Below are positions 41,716 to 49,605 of a stretch of DNA of 64,000 nucleotides, in pieces. Numbering within the stretch: the first letter of the stretch is position 1; each line of letters opens with the position of its first letter. Location: NCBI RefSeq assembly GCF_024171995.1, contig NZ_JAMTCT010000014.1, forward strand, positions 111,726-175,725. The letters run 5' to 3'. The stretch is from Promicromonospora umidemergens. Its GTDB lineage: Bacteria; Actinomycetota; Actinomycetes; Actinomycetales; Cellulomonadaceae. A program made the position numbers and the translations under genes. The notes beneath the pieces were generated by a model. The model was not told the DNA's origin and ran no database searches. It was given only the letters and a program-made list of their open reading frames with translations.

Positions 41716-42707
41716 GGACCCACGCCCGTCCGTGGTGGCAGCGTGCGCTGCTCACCCGCGAGATGCTGACCGTCCTGATCCTGGTCGTGGCCTGGATCGT
41801 CGCCGCCTCGGTGGTGCAGGGCTTCGACGGCCCGCTCACCATCACCTACCTGGTGCTCGACGTCGCACCCGTGCTGCTCATCGCGCTGCCCATGACGCTC
41901 ATCATCGCGACGGGGGAGATCGACCTGTCGGTCGCGTCGGTGGTGGGGCTCTCGAGCGTGACCTTCGGGCTCCTGTACCAGGCAGGACTCGGCCTCTGGT
42001 CGGCCACGCTGGTGTCCGTGCTGATCGGCGCGGTGTGCGGCGCGGTCAACGGCGCGCTCGTCGCGTACGGAGGGCTGCCGTCCCTCGCGGTCACCATCGG
42101 CTCGCTCGCCCTGTACCGCGGCCTCGCCGTCGGGCTGCTCGGCACGACGGCGGTCACCGGCTTCCCCGAGGCCTGGACCGACGGCGCCACGGAGAACCTT
42201 GGCGAGTCGCCCTACCCGGTGATCACCCTCGGCCTCATCGCGCTGGCCGCCGTGTTCGCCGTCCTGCTGCACGCGACGCCGTTCGGCCGGAACGTGCTCG
42301 ACATCGGCCGCAGCAAGGAGGCCGCCCGGTTCTCCGGCGTCGACGTCAAGCGGACCCTGCTGATCCTGTTCGTGCTGTCCGGGGCGGTGTCGGCGCTCGC
42401 GGGCGTCTACTACACGCTCCGCTACGGCAGCGCGCGCGGCGACAACGCGACCGGCATGGAGCTCCAGGTGGTCGCCGCCGTGCTGCTGGGCGGGGTCTCC
42501 ATCTTCGGCGGGCGCGGCGCGATCCACGGCGTGGTCGCGGGCGTCCTGCTCATCGGTGTGCTCGGTAGTGCGCTCCGCCTGGAGAGCGTCACGGTCAACG
42601 TCATCAACATCGTGATCGGCACGGCACTGGTTGTTTCCGTGGTCGCCCCGCGCATCGCGGGCGGCCTGAGAGTCCGGCGGCGAGCTGCCGCCGGGCAGCG
42701 AACGTAG
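41712..42707 (+). CDS. rhaQ: Rhamnose-type ABC importer permease 2 (RbsC family)
   Basis: A 331-residue membrane protein. ALPMTLIIATGEIDLSVASVVGLSSV and CGAVNGALVAYGGLPSLAVTIGSLALYRG are the paired signatures also seen in the first permease, with which it forms the channel. The start overlaps the previous stop (ATGA). Translation coupling through the operon continues to the binding protein 11 bases downstream. Confidence 0.88.
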   Translation: MRTHARPWWQRALLTREMLTVLILVVAWIVAASVVQGFDGPLTITYLVLDVAPVLLIALPMTLIIATGEIDLSVASVVGLSSVTFGLLYQAGLGLWSATLVSVLIGAVCGAVNGALVAYGGLPSLAVTIGSLALYRGLAVGLLGTTAVTGFPEAWTDGATENLGESPYPVITLGLIALAAVFAVLLHATPFGRNVLDIGRSKEAARFSGVDVKRTLLILFVLSGAVSALAGVYYTLRYGSARGDNATGMELQVVAAVLLGGVSIFGGRGAIHGVVAGVLLIGVLGSALRLESVTVNVINIVIGTALVVSVVAPRIAGGLRVRRRAAAGQRT

Positions 42708-42718
42708 GGAGACGGACG

Positions 42719-43735
42719 ATGAAGTTCACATCTGTGCTCGCGGCCGGCACGGCCGCCGTGCTGGCCCTCGGCCTGACCGCATGCGGCTCGGGCGGAGGCG
42801 GGGACGACGCCGGTGGTACTGACGCCGTGACGATCACCGTGCTGCCCAAGAACCTGGGCAACCCGTACTTCGAGGCGTCGACGACGGGTGCCGAGGAGGC
42901 GGGCGAGGAGCTGGGCGTCACCGTGGAGGAGGTCGGGCCGGACACCGCGTCGCCCGACGCCCAGGTGCCGTTCATCAATACCGCCGCGCAGCAGGGCGTC
43001 GGTGCGCTGGTGGTGTCGGCGAACGACCCGACGGCGATCGGTGACGCACTGGAGGAGGCGCGGTCGGCGGGCACCAAGGTGGTCACGTTCGACTCGGACA
43101 CCGAGCCGCAGTTCCGCGACATCTTCGTCAACCAGGCCTCGCCGGAGGGCATCGCGGACAAGCAGCTCGAGCTGGTGGCCGAGCAGATCGGGGGCGAGGG
43201 CGAGATCGCGATCCTCTCGGCGTCGGCCAACGCGACGAACCAGAACGCCTGGATCGCGCTCATGGAGGAGAAGCTCGCCTCCGACTACCCGGACATCGAG
43301 CTGGTCGAGACCGTCTACGGCGACGACGACGACCAGACGTCGTTCGACAAGACGGCCGCGCTGCTGCAGTCGCACCCGGACCTCAAGGGGATCGTCTCGC
43401 CCACCACCGTCGGCATCGCGGCGGCGGCACGCTACGTGTCGACGTCGGAGTACAAGGGCAAGGTCGCCGTGACCGGTCTCGGCACGCCCAACCAGATGCG
43501 GGAGTACGTCGAGGACGGGACCGTCGAGGCGTTCGCGCTCTGGAACCCGACCGACCTGGGCTACCTGGCGACGCAGGCCGCTGCGGCCCTGGCAGCCGGC
43601 GACATCACGGGTGAGGAGGGCGACACCTTCGAGGCCGGCCGCCTGGGCGAGTTCACCGTCGGAGCGGACGGCGAGGTCCTCCTGGGCGACCCGTACGTCT
43701 ACGACGAGGCCAACATCGGAGACTTCGACTTCTGA
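42719..43735 (+). CDS. rhaS: Rhamnose-binding lipoprotein (RhaS type)
   Basis: A 338-residue cluster B sugar-binding protein of the ribose-binding class. The signal sequence ends in the lipobox LTAC. ITVLPKNLGNPYFEASTTGAE is the conserved first lobe, and VSANDPTAIGDALEEARSAG and FVNQASPEGIADKQLELVAEQ are close to RhaS proteins. Being last in the operon is usual for this transporter type. A 74-bp palindrome follows. Confidence 0.87.
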   Translation: MKFTSVLAAGTAAVLALGLTACGSGGGGDDAGGTDAVTITVLPKNLGNPYFEASTTGAEEAGEELGVTVEEVGPDTASPDAQVPFINTAAQQGVGALVVSANDPTAIGDALEEARSAGTKVVTFDSDTEPQFRDIFVNQASPEGIADKQLELVAEQIGGEGEIAILSASANATNQNAWIALMEEKLASDYPDIELVETVYGDDDDQTSFDKTAALLQSHPDLKGIVSPTTVGIAAAARYVSTSEYKGKVAVTGLGTPNQMREYVEDGTVEAFALWNPTDLGYLATQAAAALAAGDITGEEGDTFEAGRLGEFTVGADGEVLLGDPYVYDEANIGDFDF

Positions 43736-43746
43736 GGTAGCTCAGG

Positions 43747-43820
43747 GTGCGTGGTCGGTAGAACGTCAGGTGGTCGGCAACCCGGGTTGCCGACCACCTG
43801 ACGTTTTACCGACCACGCAC
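43747..43820. terminator. 74-bp near-perfect palindrome (shared family, copy 2)
   Basis: The halves 43747-43783 and 43784-43820 are exact reverse complements with no loop, apart from one G-T position (43761/43806). It starts 11 bases after the binding-protein stop and ends at the -35 box of the isomerase promoter. The half-site strongly resembles the palindrome at 15556-15623. It separates two rhamnose operons transcribed in the same direction. Confidence 0.85.
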
Positions 43821-43864
43821 TTGACCACCCGCCGTCCCCGGAATAGGCTCACTGAATCGTTTCA
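43821..43864 (+). promoter_or_regulatory. Promoter and LacI-type operator of the rhamnose catabolic operon
   Basis: TTGACC (43821-43826) and TAGGCT (43844-43849) are 17 bp apart, the best promoter match in the window. TGAATCGTTTCA (43853-43864) is a full match to TGAAnCGnTTCA and covers the expected start of transcription. Confidence 0.75.
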
Positions 43865-43902
43865 AGGTGCGTACGAGGGTGTGCGCGGAGAGGGAGGACG
43901 CC

Positions 43903-45078
43903 ATGGCGGCATCCGTACGGACCGAGGTGGCCAAAGCAGCGCTCCGGCAGCAGACGATCGAGCTGCCGTCGTGGGCCTTCGGGAACTCCGGCACGAGGTT
44001 CAAGGTCTTCGGCCAGCCCGGCGTGCCGCGTGACCCGTTCGAGAAGCTGTCCGACGCCGCCCAGGTGCACCGGTACACCGGCGTCGCACCGCGGGTCAGC
44101 CTGCACATCCCCTGGGACCTCGTCGACGACTTCTCCGGTCTCGCCCGGCACGCCGAGGACCTGGGCGTGCAGATCGGCATGATCAACTCGAACGTCTTCC
44201 AGGACGACGACTTCATGCTGGGCTCCCTCGCCCACCCCGACCCCCGGGTGCGGGCCAAGGCGGTGGACCACCACAAGCAGTGCGTCGACGTCATGCGGGC
44301 CACGGGTTCCAAGGACCTCAAGGTCTGGCTCTCCGACGGTCTCAACTACCCCGGCCAGGACTCGATCCGCGCCCGGCAGGACCGGATCGCCGAGTCTCTT
44401 GCCGAGATCTACGCCGCGCTCGACGACGACCAGCACATGGTGCTCGAGTACAAGTTCTTCGAGCCCGCGTTCTACATCACCGACGTCCCGGACTGGGGCA
44501 CGTCCCTGCTGCACGTCATGGCCCTGGGCGACCGGGCGAAGGTCGTGCTGGACACCGGCCACCACGCCCCCGGCACCAACATCGAGTTCATCGTGGCGCA
44601 GCTGCTGCGCCAGGGCCGCCTCGGCGCCTTCGACTTCAACAGCCGCTTCTACGCCGACGACGACCTCATGGTCGGCGCAGCGGACCCGTTCCAGCTCTTC
44701 CGGATCATGCACGAGATCGTTTCAGCCGGCGCCCACGCGCCGGACAGCGGGGTCAACTTCATGCTCGACCAGTGCCACAACATCGAGCCGAAGATCCCCG
44801 CGCAGATCCGGTCGGTCATGAACGTCCAGGAGGCGACGGCGAAGGCGCTGCTCGTCGACGTCGAGACGCTCACGGCGGCCCAGCTGTCGGGTGACGTGCT
44901 CGGCGCGCACGCTGTTCTCATGGACGCGTACGACACCGACGTCCGGCCGCTGGTGGCCGAGCTGCGCGAGGAGATGGGCCTCGACCCGAACCCGACGGCT
45001 GCCTTCACGGCGTCGGGCTACGCGGAGAAGATCGCCGCAGAGCGTGTCGGAGGCGCCCAGGCCGGGTGGGGCGCGTGA
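43903..45078 (+). CDS. rhaI: L-rhamnose isomerase (RhaI type)
   Basis: A 391-residue TIM-barrel isomerase converting L-rhamnose to L-rhamnulose, of the Pseudomonas/actinobacterial RhaI type. VSLHIPWDLVDDF, MINSNVFQDDDFMLGSL, LEYKFFEPAFY (metal-ligand glutamate) and LDTGHHAPGTNIEF (metal-ligand aspartate and histidine) follow the family order. The ATG at 43903 is preceded by GAGGGAGG, ruling out the upstream open region. It is the first gene of a tightly overlapped operon with a hydrolase, the aldolase and the kinase. Confidence 0.92.
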   Translation: MAASVRTEVAKAALRQQTIELPSWAFGNSGTRFKVFGQPGVPRDPFEKLSDAAQVHRYTGVAPRVSLHIPWDLVDDFSGLARHAEDLGVQIGMINSNVFQDDDFMLGSLAHPDPRVRAKAVDHHKQCVDVMRATGSKDLKVWLSDGLNYPGQDSIRARQDRIAESLAEIYAALDDDQHMVLEYKFFEPAFYITDVPDWGTSLLHVMALGDRAKVVLDTGHHAPGTNIEFIVAQLLRQGRLGAFDFNSRFYADDDLMVGAADPFQLFRIMHEIVSAGAHAPDSGVNFMLDQCHNIEPKIPAQIRSVMNVQEATAKALLVDVETLTAAQLSGDVLGAHAVLMDAYDTDVRPLVAELREEMGLDPNPTAAFTASGYAEKIAAERVGGAQAGWGA

Positions 45079-45974
45079 GCGTCGCCGTCGGCGACCGGAT
45101 GCTGCCGGGCCCGCACGGCGACCTGCGCGTGCGGGTCTACGAGCCCGCGGCGGACGCCGAGCGGGTGGCCGGCCTGGTGTGGGCGCACGGCGGTGCGTTC
45201 ATGCGCGGTGACCTCGACATGCTGGAGGCCGACTGGGTCGCGCGGAGCCTCGCGGACGCGGGCGTCGTCGTGGTGAGTGTCGACTACCAGCTCGCGCCGC
45301 TGTCCGACCCGGTCGAGCCCTGGCCCGGGCCGGACCGACAACCGACCGGCGTGCGGTTCCCGGTGGCGTCCGAGGAGGTGTCGTTCGTGCACGGCTGGGC
45401 GCAGGACGCCGGGCTCGGCGTCGCCGCGGCGAGCTGGTCGCTGGGCGGGGCGAGCGCCGGCGGCAACCTGGCGGCAGGCGCGTCGTTGCGGCTCCGCGAC
45501 GCGGGCGGACCTCCACCGCGCAGCGTCTTGCTCGCCTACCCCGTTGCGCACTTCCAGCTACCGCCACCGAGCGTCGAGCTGGCCGGAAAGATGACGCAGG
45601 ACTGGCGCGACCCCGACGCGCTCGCGTCGATGAATGCCAACTACCTGGGGCACGACGGCCCGCCGACGTCGCCGTACGCCTTCCCGGGTGGGCAGGATCT
45701 CCGCGGGCTGCCGCCCACCTTCGTCCTCAACGCGGATCAGGACGCCCTGCGGTCCTCGGGTGAGGCGTATGCAGCGGAGCTCGCCGCCGCGGGGGTCGAC
45801 GTGCTGCTCGTTCGCGAGGACGGCACCCTGCACGGCCATCTCAACCACCCCGAGACGCCGGGCGCGGTGCGGAGCATCGCGCGCATCATCACGTGGCTCA
45901 CCGCCGAAGGCCTCGTCGGCACGTCCCACGAGGCGCCACAGGACCGAACCGAAACGGAAGCAGCAGCCCGATGA
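45075..45974 (+). CDS. Alpha/beta-hydrolase (esterase-like) in the rhamnose operon
   Basis: A 299-residue cytosolic hydrolase of the HSL/acetyl-esterase-like group. WAHGGAFMRGD is the HGG oxyanion motif, GGASAGGNL the nucleophile elbow (serine), LNADQDALR the acid and LHGHLN the histidine. The start is a GTG overlapping the isomerase stop and its stop overlaps the aldolase start. Such strict coupling implies a role in rhamnose use, perhaps removing acetyl groups from imported rhamnosides. That is inference. Confidence 0.85.
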   Translation: MSVAVGDRMLPGPHGDLRVRVYEPAADAERVAGLVWAHGGAFMRGDLDMLEADWVARSLADAGVVVVSVDYQLAPLSDPVEPWPGPDRQPTGVRFPVASEEVSFVHGWAQDAGLGVAAASWSLGGASAGGNLAAGASLRLRDAGGPPPRSVLLAYPVAHFQLPPPSVELAGKMTQDWRDPDALASMNANYLGHDGPPTSPYAFPGGQDLRGLPPTFVLNADQDALRSSGEAYAAELAAAGVDVLLVREDGTLHGHLNHPETPGAVRSIARIITWLTAEGLVGTSHEAPQDRTETEAAAR

Positions 45975-48067
45975 CGAACCAGACTGCCGACGCGACAGAC
46001 GACCTGACGGTCACCTCGCTCGTCGCCCGCTCGAACCGGCTGGGCGCCGACCCGAGGAACACGAACTACGCGGGCGGCAACACGTCCGCGAAGGGGACCG
46101 CCACCGACCCGGTGACGGGCGAGCCCGTCGAGCTGCTGTGGGTCAAGGGCTCCGGCGGGGACCTCGGCACGCTCCAGCCCCAGGGCCTTGCCGTGCTGCG
46201 GCTGGACCGGATGCGCGCCCTCGTCGACGTGTACCCGGGCCTGGACCGCGAGGACGAGATGGTCGCCGCGTTCGACTACTGCCTGCACGGCAAGGGTGGT
46301 GCGGCACCGTCGATCGACACCGCCATGCACGGCCTGGTCGACGCCGCCCACGTGGACCACCTGCACGCCGACTCGGGCATCGCCGTGGCTGCGGCGGCCG
46401 ACGGCGAGGCGCTCACCCGGGAGATCTTCGGCTCCGATGTCGTGTGGGTGCCGTGGCGCCGGCCCGGCTTCCAGCTCGGCCTCGACATCGCGGCGATCAA
46501 GGCGGCGAACCCGCAGGCCATCGGCTGCATCCTTGGCGGTCACGGCATCACCTCCTGGGGCGACACCTCGGACGAGGCGGAGGAGCGGTCGCTCGGGATC
46601 ATCCGGCGCGCCGAGGCGTTCATCGAGTCGCGCACGGCGGCCCTCGCCGCCGACGGTGGACACGCGTTCGGCGCCGTCCGCCCCGGCTACGAGTCCCTGC
46701 CCGACGTCGAGCGCCGGGCCCGCGCGGCAGCGCTCGCGCCGGCGATCCGCGGCATCGCGTCGGCGGACGCGCCGCAGGTCGGCCACTTCACCGACTCCGA
46801 CGTCGTGCTGGACTTCCTGGCCCGCGAGCGGTCGCTGCCGCTCGCCGCGCTCGGCACCTCGTGCCCCGACCACTTCCTCCGCACCAAGGTGAAGCCGCTG
46901 GTCGTGGACGTGCCGACGTCGGCGACGGTGGAGGAGACCGTGACCGCCCTGCGCGCTGCGCACGCCGCCTACCGCGCTGACTACGCGGCCTACTACGAGC
47001 GGGGCGCCGAGGCGGCGCGGGCGCACGGCGAGGAGCCGCCCGCGATGCGCGGCGCCGACCCGGCGATCGTGCTGGTCCCGGGCGTGGGCATGTTCTCGTA
47101 CGGGCGCAACAAGCAGACGGCGCGCGTGGCCGGTGAGTTCTACGTCAACGCGATCAACGTGATGCGCGGCGCGGAGACGATCTCCACGTACGCGCCCATC
47201 GCAGAGGACGAGAAGTTCCGCATCGAGTACTGGGCGCTCGAGGAGGCGAAGCTGCAGCGCATGCCCGCGCCGAAGCCGCTGGCGACGAGGGTCGCCCTGG
47301 TGACCGGGGCGGCGTCGGGCATCGGCAAGGCGATCGCGCAGCGGCTCGCCGCCGAGGGCGCCTGCGTGGTCGTGGCGGACCTGGACACCGCGAAGGCCAC
47401 CGCTGCGGCGGCCGAGCTGGGTTCGGCGGACGTCGCCATCGGTGTGGCCATGGACGTGTCGTCCGAGGTGGCCGTGCAGGCGGGGATCCGCGAGGCGGTG
47501 CTGGCGTTCGGCGGCGTCGACCTCGTGGTGAACAACGCGGGCCTGTCCCTGTCGCGGTCCCTGTTCGACACCACGGAGGCCGACTGGGACCTGCAGCACA
47601 ACGTCATGGCCAAGGGCTCGTTCCTGGTCTCCCGTGAAGCGGCGCGGGTGCTGGTGGACCAGGGACTTGGCGGCGACATCGTCTACATCTCCTCGAAGAA
47701 CTCCGTGTTCGCGGGGCCGAACAACATCGCCTACTCCGCGACCAAGGCCGACCAGGCGCACCAGGTGCGGCTGCTCGCCGCCGAGCTGGGGGAGCACGGC
47801 ATCCGGGTGAACGGCGTGAACCCGGACGGCGTCGTGCGCGGCTCGGGCATCTTCGCGTCCGGCTGGGGGGCAAACCGGGCGGCGGTCTACGGGGTGCCGG
47901 AGGAGAAGCTCGGCGAGTTCTACGCGCAGCGGACCCTGCTCAAGCGCGAGGTGCTGCCCGAGAACGTCGCCAGTGCGGTGTTCGCGCTGTGCACCTCCGA
48001 CTTCTCCCACACGACCGGACTGCACGTGCCCGTCGACGCGGGCGTGGCAGCGGCGTTCCTGCGGTGA
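45971..48067 (+). CDS. rhaEW: Bifunctional rhamnulose-1-phosphate aldolase / lactaldehyde dehydrogenase
   Basis: A 698-residue fusion. Residues about 15-430 are a class II aldolase: VDHLHADSGIAVA has the HxH zinc pair, and ILGGHGITSWG follows. Residues about 438-698 are a short-chain dehydrogenase with VALVTGAASGIGKA (near residue 440), VNNAGLSLS and active-site YSATKADQ. The aldolase yields dihydroxyacetone phosphate and L-lactaldehyde, and the dehydrogenase oxidises lactaldehyde, the Bacillus RhaEW arrangement. The ATGA overlap joins it to the hydrolase and GTGA to the kinase. Confidence 0.93.
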   Translation: MTNQTADATDDLTVTSLVARSNRLGADPRNTNYAGGNTSAKGTATDPVTGEPVELLWVKGSGGDLGTLQPQGLAVLRLDRMRALVDVYPGLDREDEMVAAFDYCLHGKGGAAPSIDTAMHGLVDAAHVDHLHADSGIAVAAAADGEALTREIFGSDVVWVPWRRPGFQLGLDIAAIKAANPQAIGCILGGHGITSWGDTSDEAEERSLGIIRRAEAFIESRTAALAADGGHAFGAVRPGYESLPDVERRARAAALAPAIRGIASADAPQVGHFTDSDVVLDFLARERSLPLAALGTSCPDHFLRTKVKPLVVDVPTSATVEETVTALRAAHAAYRADYAAYYERGAEAARAHGEEPPAMRGADPAIVLVPGVGMFSYGRNKQTARVAGEFYVNAINVMRGAETISTYAPIAEDEKFRIEYWALEEAKLQRMPAPKPLATRVALVTGAASGIGKAIAQRLAAEGACVVVADLDTAKATAAAAELGSADVAIGVAMDVSSEVAVQAGIREAVLAFGGVDLVVNNAGLSLSRSLFDTTEADWDLQHNVMAKGSFLVSREAARVLVDQGLGGDIVYISSKNSVFAGPNNIAYSATKADQAHQVRLLAAELGEHGIRVNGVNPDGVVRGSGIFASGWGANRAAVYGVPEEKLGEFYAQRTLLKREVLPENVASAVFALCTSDFSHTTGLHVPVDAGVAAAFLR

Positions 48068-49548
48068 GCGCGCCGGGGTTCGTCGCGATCGACCTCGGAG
48101 CGACGTCGGGCCGGGTGATGCTCGGGGTGCTCGACGACGGGCGGGTCGAGCTGGTCGAGTGCGGCAGGTTCCCCAACGGCCCGGTGGACTCCGGCGACGG
48201 CCTGCGCTGGGACGTCGAGGCGCTGTGGGCGGGGATCCTCGACGGGCTGCGCTCCGCGGGCGCCCTGGCGGAGCGGACCGGGGTCGAGGTCCGCGGGATC
48301 GGGGTGGACTCGTGGGCGATCGACCACGGGCTCCTCGGTCCGGACGGTGGGCTCGTGGGCGACCCGTGGTGCTACCGGGACGCCCGGACGGCAGGGGTGG
48401 CGGACCGGGTCTACGAGCGAGTCTCCTTCGCCGGGCACTACGCGGTCAACGGCCTGCAGCACCTGCCGTTCACCACGGAGTTCCAGCTCGTGGCGGGAGC
48501 GGACGGCGGGCCGGGCTCGGCCGAGTGGGCCCGCGCCTCCCGGCTGCTGCTCGTGCCCGACCTGATCACCTACCGGCTGACCGGACGGCAGGTCGCTGAG
48601 GTGACGAACGCGTCCACGACAGGGTTGCTGGACGCGCGGACGCGGACCTGGGCCTCCGGACTCCTGGACCGGCTGGTCACCGAGTACCCAGGGCTGTCCG
48701 GGCTGGGTGATCGGCTCCCGGAGCTCGTGGAACCGGGAACGGTGGTCGGTCCCCTGACGGACGCCGTGCGCGAGGTGACCGGTCTCGGCCTGGTCCCCGT
48801 GTTCGCCGTGGCCTCCCACGACACCGCGTCCGCGGTGGTCGGGACGCCGCTGCCGGAGGACGGGGCCGCCGCCTACATCTCCTCCGGGACCTGGTCCCTG
48901 GTCGGGGTCGAGCTGCCCGCGCCCGTGCTCACCGACGCGAGCCGCGAGGCGAACTTCACGAACGAGCTCGGCGTCGACGGCACCGTCAGGTACCTGCGCA
49001 ACGTCATGGGGCTGTGGATCCTGGACGAGTGCGTCCGGGAGTGGACGGCGGACGCCTCACGGGGCGAGGGCCCTCCGGTCGACCTCGGCGCGCTGCTCAC
49101 CGAAGCGGCGGCCGAGCCGGGCGGCCGGTGCCTCCTGGTCGTGGACGGAGACGAGTTCCTGGCTCCTGGCGACATGCCCGCCCGGGTGCACGCCGCGGTC
49201 CGGCGCTCCGGCACCGAGGTGCCAGAGACCCGGGCGGCACTGGCACGGGTGGTGCTGGACAGCCTGGCGGACACCTATGCCCGGGTGGTCCGGCAGGCCG
49301 GCGAGCTGGCCGGGACCGAGATCCGGGCCGTGCACGTGGTGGGTGGGGGCTCGCGGAACGAGCTGCTCAACCGGCTCACGGCGGCGGCGACCGGGCTCCC
49401 CGTGGTCGCAGGCCCGGCCGAGGCGACCGCACTCGGCAACGTCCTGGTCCAGGCGCGCGCGTCCGGCGTCGGGCCGCAGACGCTCGCGGGCCTGCGGACC
49501 GTGGTCCGCGACAGCACGGACCTGCAGCTGGCTGGACCGCCGCCCTGA
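48064..49548 (+). CDS. rhaB: L-rhamnulokinase
   Basis: A 494-residue FGGY-family sugar kinase phosphorylating L-rhamnulose at C1. AIDLGATSGRVMLG is the N-terminal phosphate loop, VDSWAIDHGLL and NGLQHLPFTTEFQL are RhaB-type, and VVGGGSRNELLNRLTA is the adenosine-binding region. The GTG start overlaps the aldolase stop. It is the last gene of the operon, and a palindrome includes its stop codon. Confidence 0.95.
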   Translation: MSAPGFVAIDLGATSGRVMLGVLDDGRVELVECGRFPNGPVDSGDGLRWDVEALWAGILDGLRSAGALAERTGVEVRGIGVDSWAIDHGLLGPDGGLVGDPWCYRDARTAGVADRVYERVSFAGHYAVNGLQHLPFTTEFQLVAGADGGPGSAEWARASRLLLVPDLITYRLTGRQVAEVTNASTTGLLDARTRTWASGLLDRLVTEYPGLSGLGDRLPELVEPGTVVGPLTDAVREVTGLGLVPVFAVASHDTASAVVGTPLPEDGAAAYISSGTWSLVGVELPAPVLTDASREANFTNELGVDGTVRYLRNVMGLWILDECVREWTADASRGEGPPVDLGALLTEAAAEPGGRCLLVVDGDEFLAPGDMPARVHAAVRRSGTEVPETRAALARVVLDSLADTYARVVRQAGELAGTEIRAVHVVGGGSRNELLNRLTAAATGLPVVAGPAEATALGNVLVQARASGVGPQTLAGLRTVVRDSTDLQLAGPPP

Positions 49549-49578
49549 CTCGGTGTACCGGGTACACCGAGTCAGGGC
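49542..49578. terminator. Palindromic terminator at the rhaB stop codon
   Basis: Eighteen-base arms separated by a single base (49560) are exact reverse complements. The TGA of rhaB (49546-49548) is part of the left arm. Converging gene ends on both sides suggest bidirectional termination. Confidence 0.75.
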
Positions 49579-49605
49579 CGCAGTCCTGCCGGTCTTCTCC
49601 CTGGC

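Noticed and set aside
45737..48025. Long minus-strand open frame opposite the aldolase/dehydrogenase gene
   Set aside because: It is a shadow of RhaEW; no domain, signal or ribosome binding site.
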